From Sphingomonas sanguinis (GTDB taxonomy: Bacteria; Pseudomonadota; Alphaproteobacteria; Sphingomonadales; Sphingomonadaceae): 64,000 nucleotides of DNA. This document shows positions 62,138-64,000 of the stretch, piece by piece (position 1 is the first letter of the stretch; the number at the start of each line of letters is the position of its first letter). Location: assembly GCF_019297835.1 (NCBI RefSeq), contig NZ_CP079203.1, positions 3,090,501 to 3,154,500 of the forward strand, in the 5' to 3' direction. The translations under genes and the position numbers were made by a program. The notes beneath the pieces were generated by a model. The model had not been told where the DNA came from and ran no database searches. It saw nothing but the letters and a program-made list of their open reading frames with translations.

Positions 62138-62152
62138 TGGCACGGTCATTGC
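62138..62152 (+). promoter_or_regulatory. Sigma-54 promoter of flgB-flgC-flgD-flgE
   Basis: TGGCACGGTCATTGC, a perfect consensus match. The start site near 62164 leaves about 36 bases to the flgB ATG, including AAAGGAGG. Confidence 0.92.
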
Positions 62153-62199
62153 GAGGGCTTGGCCATCGCGAAGTCCCGCGTGGGAAAGGAGGTTGAACG

Positions 62200-62550
62200 A
62201 TGGCCGCAGAAACGCTTTTCGGAGTGCACGGTGCCGCACTGGAGGTGCGGGCGCAGCGCATGGGTGTGCTGGCATCGAACATCGCCAACGCCTCGACCCC
62301 GGGCTTCAAGGCACGCGACATCGATTTCAAGGCGGCGCTCGCCTCGGTCGAGGGTGGTCAGGACCAGGGCCGGGGCATCGCGGATGCGATGAAGTACCGC
62401 GTGCCGATCCAGACCTCGCTCGACGGCAACACCGTCGAACTCAACCAGGAACAGACCGCCTTCGCCGAGAATGCGGTCCAGTATCAGACGACGCTGTCCT
62501 TCCTGAACGGTCGCATCTCCACCATCACCCGCGCGCTGAAGGGCGAATAA
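62200..62550 (+). CDS. flgB: Flagellar proximal rod protein FlgB
   Basis: A 116-residue rod protein: GAALEVRAQRMGVLASNIAN, ASTPGFKARDIDFKAALASV, TVELNQEQTAFAENAVQYQT. AAAGGAGG precedes the ATG. First gene of the rod/hook operon, driven by the sigma-54 promoter at 62138. Confidence 0.97.
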   Translation: MAAETLFGVHGAALEVRAQRMGVLASNIANASTPGFKARDIDFKAALASVEGGQDQGRGIADAMKYRVPIQTSLDGNTVELNQEQTAFAENAVQYQTTLSFLNGRISTITRALKGE

Positions 62551-62553
62551 GCG

Positions 62554-62964
62554 ATGCCGAACGGACCGCTTTCCATCTTCCAGGTCGCCGGTCGCGCCAT
62601 GTCGGCGCAGCTGGTGCGGATGAACACCACCGCGTCGAACCTGGCCAATGCCGGTGGCATCGCCGGGTCGGTCGACACCGCGTACAAGACGATGAAGCCG
62701 GTGTTCCGCACCAGCTTCGACGCCGCGACCGGCCTGTCCACCGTCGATGTCGAGAAGATCGTGACGGCGGGCGAAGACCCCACCAAGCGCCACGACCCCA
62801 ACAATCCGCTGGCCGACAAGGACGGCAACGTCTTCGAGGCGGCGGTCGATGAAACCCGCGAGCTGGTCGACATGATGGAGACCTCGCGCACCTATCAGAA
62901 CAATGTCGAAGTGATGCAGACGGCCAAGTCGCTGATCCTCGACACCCTCAAGCTGGGCCGCTGA
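62554..62964 (+). CDS. flgC: Flagellar proximal rod protein FlgC
   Basis: A 136-residue rod protein: IFQVAGRAMSAQLVRMNTTA, SNLANAGG, DPNNPLADKDGNVFEAAVDE and MMETSRTYQNNVEVMQTAKS are the family marks. Starts 3 bases after flgB. Confidence 0.97.
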   Translation: MPNGPLSIFQVAGRAMSAQLVRMNTTASNLANAGGIAGSVDTAYKTMKPVFRTSFDAATGLSTVDVEKIVTAGEDPTKRHDPNNPLADKDGNVFEAAVDETRELVDMMETSRTYQNNVEVMQTAKSLILDTLKLGR

Positions 62965-62966
62965 TC

Positions 62967-63665
62967 ATGACTTCCACCCAGATGAACTCGACGCTGGACA
63001 GCCTGGGCATCAAGCGCACGGGTGCGACCAGCACCGCGACGACCACGACCACGGCCAAGAAGTCGGCGACGACGCTGGACCAGGGCGATTTCCTGCAGCT
63101 GCTGACCGCGCAGCTGAAGAACCAGGACCCGTTCGCCCCGATGGACAACACCCAGATGGTCGCCCAGATGGCGCAGTTCTCCAGCGTGGCGGGCATCTCC
63201 GAGATGAACACCACGCTCGGCGCGATCGCGACCAAGCTGAACGCGACGACCCCGTCGGACGCGATGAACTATGTCGGCAAGACCGTGCTGACCCAGGGTA
63301 CCACCGCCTATGGCCGCAGCAGCGGCGGGCTGGCGGGGCAGGTCGAGCTGGACGGCGCGGCCTCGGACGTGTCGGTGACGATCGCCGATGCCAGCGGCGC
63401 GGTCCTTAAGTCGCTGTCGCTTGGCACCCAGCAGGGCGGCACCGTCGGCTATGACTGGGACGGCAAGACCGAGGACGGCAAGGAAGCCGGTTCGGGTCCC
63501 TTCACCATCTCGGTCTCGGCGTCGAACGGTAACACCGCCGTCGGCAGCCGCTCGCTCGTCTGGGCGCCGGTCCAGTCGGTCTCGATGCCCTCCACCGGTT
63601 CCCCCGTCCTGACCGTCGCCGGTCTCGGCCAGGTCCAGCTTTCCGCCGTCCGCTCGGTCGGCTGA
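62967..63665 (+). CDS. flgD: Flagellar hook assembly scaffold FlgD
   Basis: A 232-residue hook cap. The N-terminal QGDFLQLLTAQLKNQDPFAP and MDNTQMVAQMAQFSSVAGIS are diagnostic; the C-terminal half is the FlgD Ig/tudor-like region (GYDWDGKTEDGKEAGSGPFT). Starts 2 bases after flgC. Confidence 0.96.
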   Translation: MTSTQMNSTLDSLGIKRTGATSTATTTTTAKKSATTLDQGDFLQLLTAQLKNQDPFAPMDNTQMVAQMAQFSSVAGISEMNTTLGAIATKLNATTPSDAMNYVGKTVLTQGTTAYGRSSGGLAGQVELDGAASDVSVTIADASGAVLKSLSLGTQQGGTVGYDWDGKTEDGKEAGSGPFTISVSASNGNTAVGSRSLVWAPVQSVSMPSTGSPVLTVAGLGQVQLSAVRSVG

Positions 63666-63693
63666 TCCCCTTTACGCACCAGGAAGATAGCCC

Positions 63694-64000
63694 ATGTCCT
63701 TCTACACCTCGCTCAGCGGCCTTCAGGCTTCGCAGACCGACATGTCGGTCATCTCGCACAACCTCGCGAACGTCGGCACCAACGGCTTCAAGAAGAGCCG
63801 CGCCGAATTCGCCGACGTGATGGCGGCCAATTTCTCGACCGACCCGTTCAAGCAGGTCGGCTCGGGCACGGTGGTCAAGGCCAACCGGCAGGAGTTCAAG
63901 GAAGGCAACTACACCAGCACGTCGAACGCGCTGGACCTTGCCATCTCGGGCGACGGCTTCTTCACGGTGCAGTCGGGCGGCACGACCGGCACGCTGCAAT
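63694..64000 (+). CDS. flgE: Flagellar hook protein FlgE, 5' part
   Basis: The first 102 codons of a gene running off the right edge. The start MSFYTSLSGLQASQTDMSVI and SHNLANVGTNGFKKSRAEFA, plus NALDLAISGDGFFTVQ, fit FlgE. The distal rod proteins FlgF/FlgG share this N-terminus, but position after flgD favours FlgE. AGGAAG precedes the ATG. Confidence 0.9.
   Translation, partial: MSFYTSLSGLQASQTDMSVISHNLANVGTNGFKKSRAEFADVMAANFSTDPFKQVGSGTVVKANRQEFKEGNYTSTSNALDLAISGDGFFTVQSGGTTGTLQ

Overview
The window is GC-rich, densely coded chromosomal DNA from an alphaproteobacterium, most likely a sphingomonad (Sphingomonas or a close relative). The pointers are the gene content and order (rimP-nusA-ylxR-infB-rbfA, truB-rpsO-pnp, a long bifunctional Rsh, ligase-associated helicase and exonuclease, opgGH, argH-lipoprotein-lysA), a TonB receptor typical of the group, and dispersed short palindromic repeats. 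Taxonomy is inferred from content only. No tRNA, rRNA, IS element, prophage or CRISPR array was seen.

Layout. 1-513: 5' end of a PQQ-type sugar dehydrogenase lipoprotein (minus). 689-7273: translation operon rimP, nusA, a 4-oxalocrotonate tautomerase-like gene, a ylxR/ylxQ fusion, infB, rbfA. 7274-7627: nested palindromic repeats. 7628-12754: yceI-like (minus), tdk, truB (carrying an in-frame repeat insertion), rpsO, pnp with a structured leader. 13061-17374: soluble PAS chemoreceptor, GT2 glycosyltransferase, M48 protease, repeats. 17375-26589: rsh, divergent ligase-associated helicase/exonuclease, opgH-opgG. 26795-35273: TonB receptor, TlpA-like lipoprotein divergent from argH, LptM-like lipoprotein, lysA, a siroheme-synthase-like gene, a CorA/ZntB-type transporter. 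35430-64000: a large flagellar locus that runs off the right edge in flgE.

Flagellar locus. On the minus strand, flbD-fliE-F-G-H-I-J-K-L-M-N-O-P, then fliQ-fliR-flhB, then fliD-fliS. On the plus strand two short flagellins. Then on the minus strand a LolC/E-type permease and the unit transglycosylase-flhA-fliA, followed by flgM-flgN and motA-motB-flgA. flgB-C-D-E run rightward. Most neighbours are coupled by ATGA or TGATG start/stop overlaps.

The sequence allows a regulatory cascade to be read. FlbD is a sigma-54 activator with an intact GAFTGA motif. GG-N10-GC sigma-54 promoters lie before the transglycosylase-flhA-fliA unit, motA-motB-flgA and flgB-C-D-E. Clusters of a CGGCAA motif lie beside these promoters and in the flbD-flagellin intergenic region, and are candidate FlbD sites. 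FliA (sigma-28) made from the second tier should then read four near-identical promoters (TAAAR-N14-GYCGTTAH) before both flagellins, fliD-fliS and flgM-flgN, with FlgM as anti-sigma factor. This resembles the FliA/FlgM logic of gammaproteobacteria rather than the Caulobacter FlaF/FlbT scheme.

The second theme is repeats. One family of about 30 bp (core TTCAGCCTGAGCGAAGTCGA) occurs at least eight times. A second family of GC-rich palindromes (ends of CCTCCCC-loop-GGGGAGG type) occurs in several intergenic regions and once inside truB, where it stays open and adds about 44 residues to the protein.
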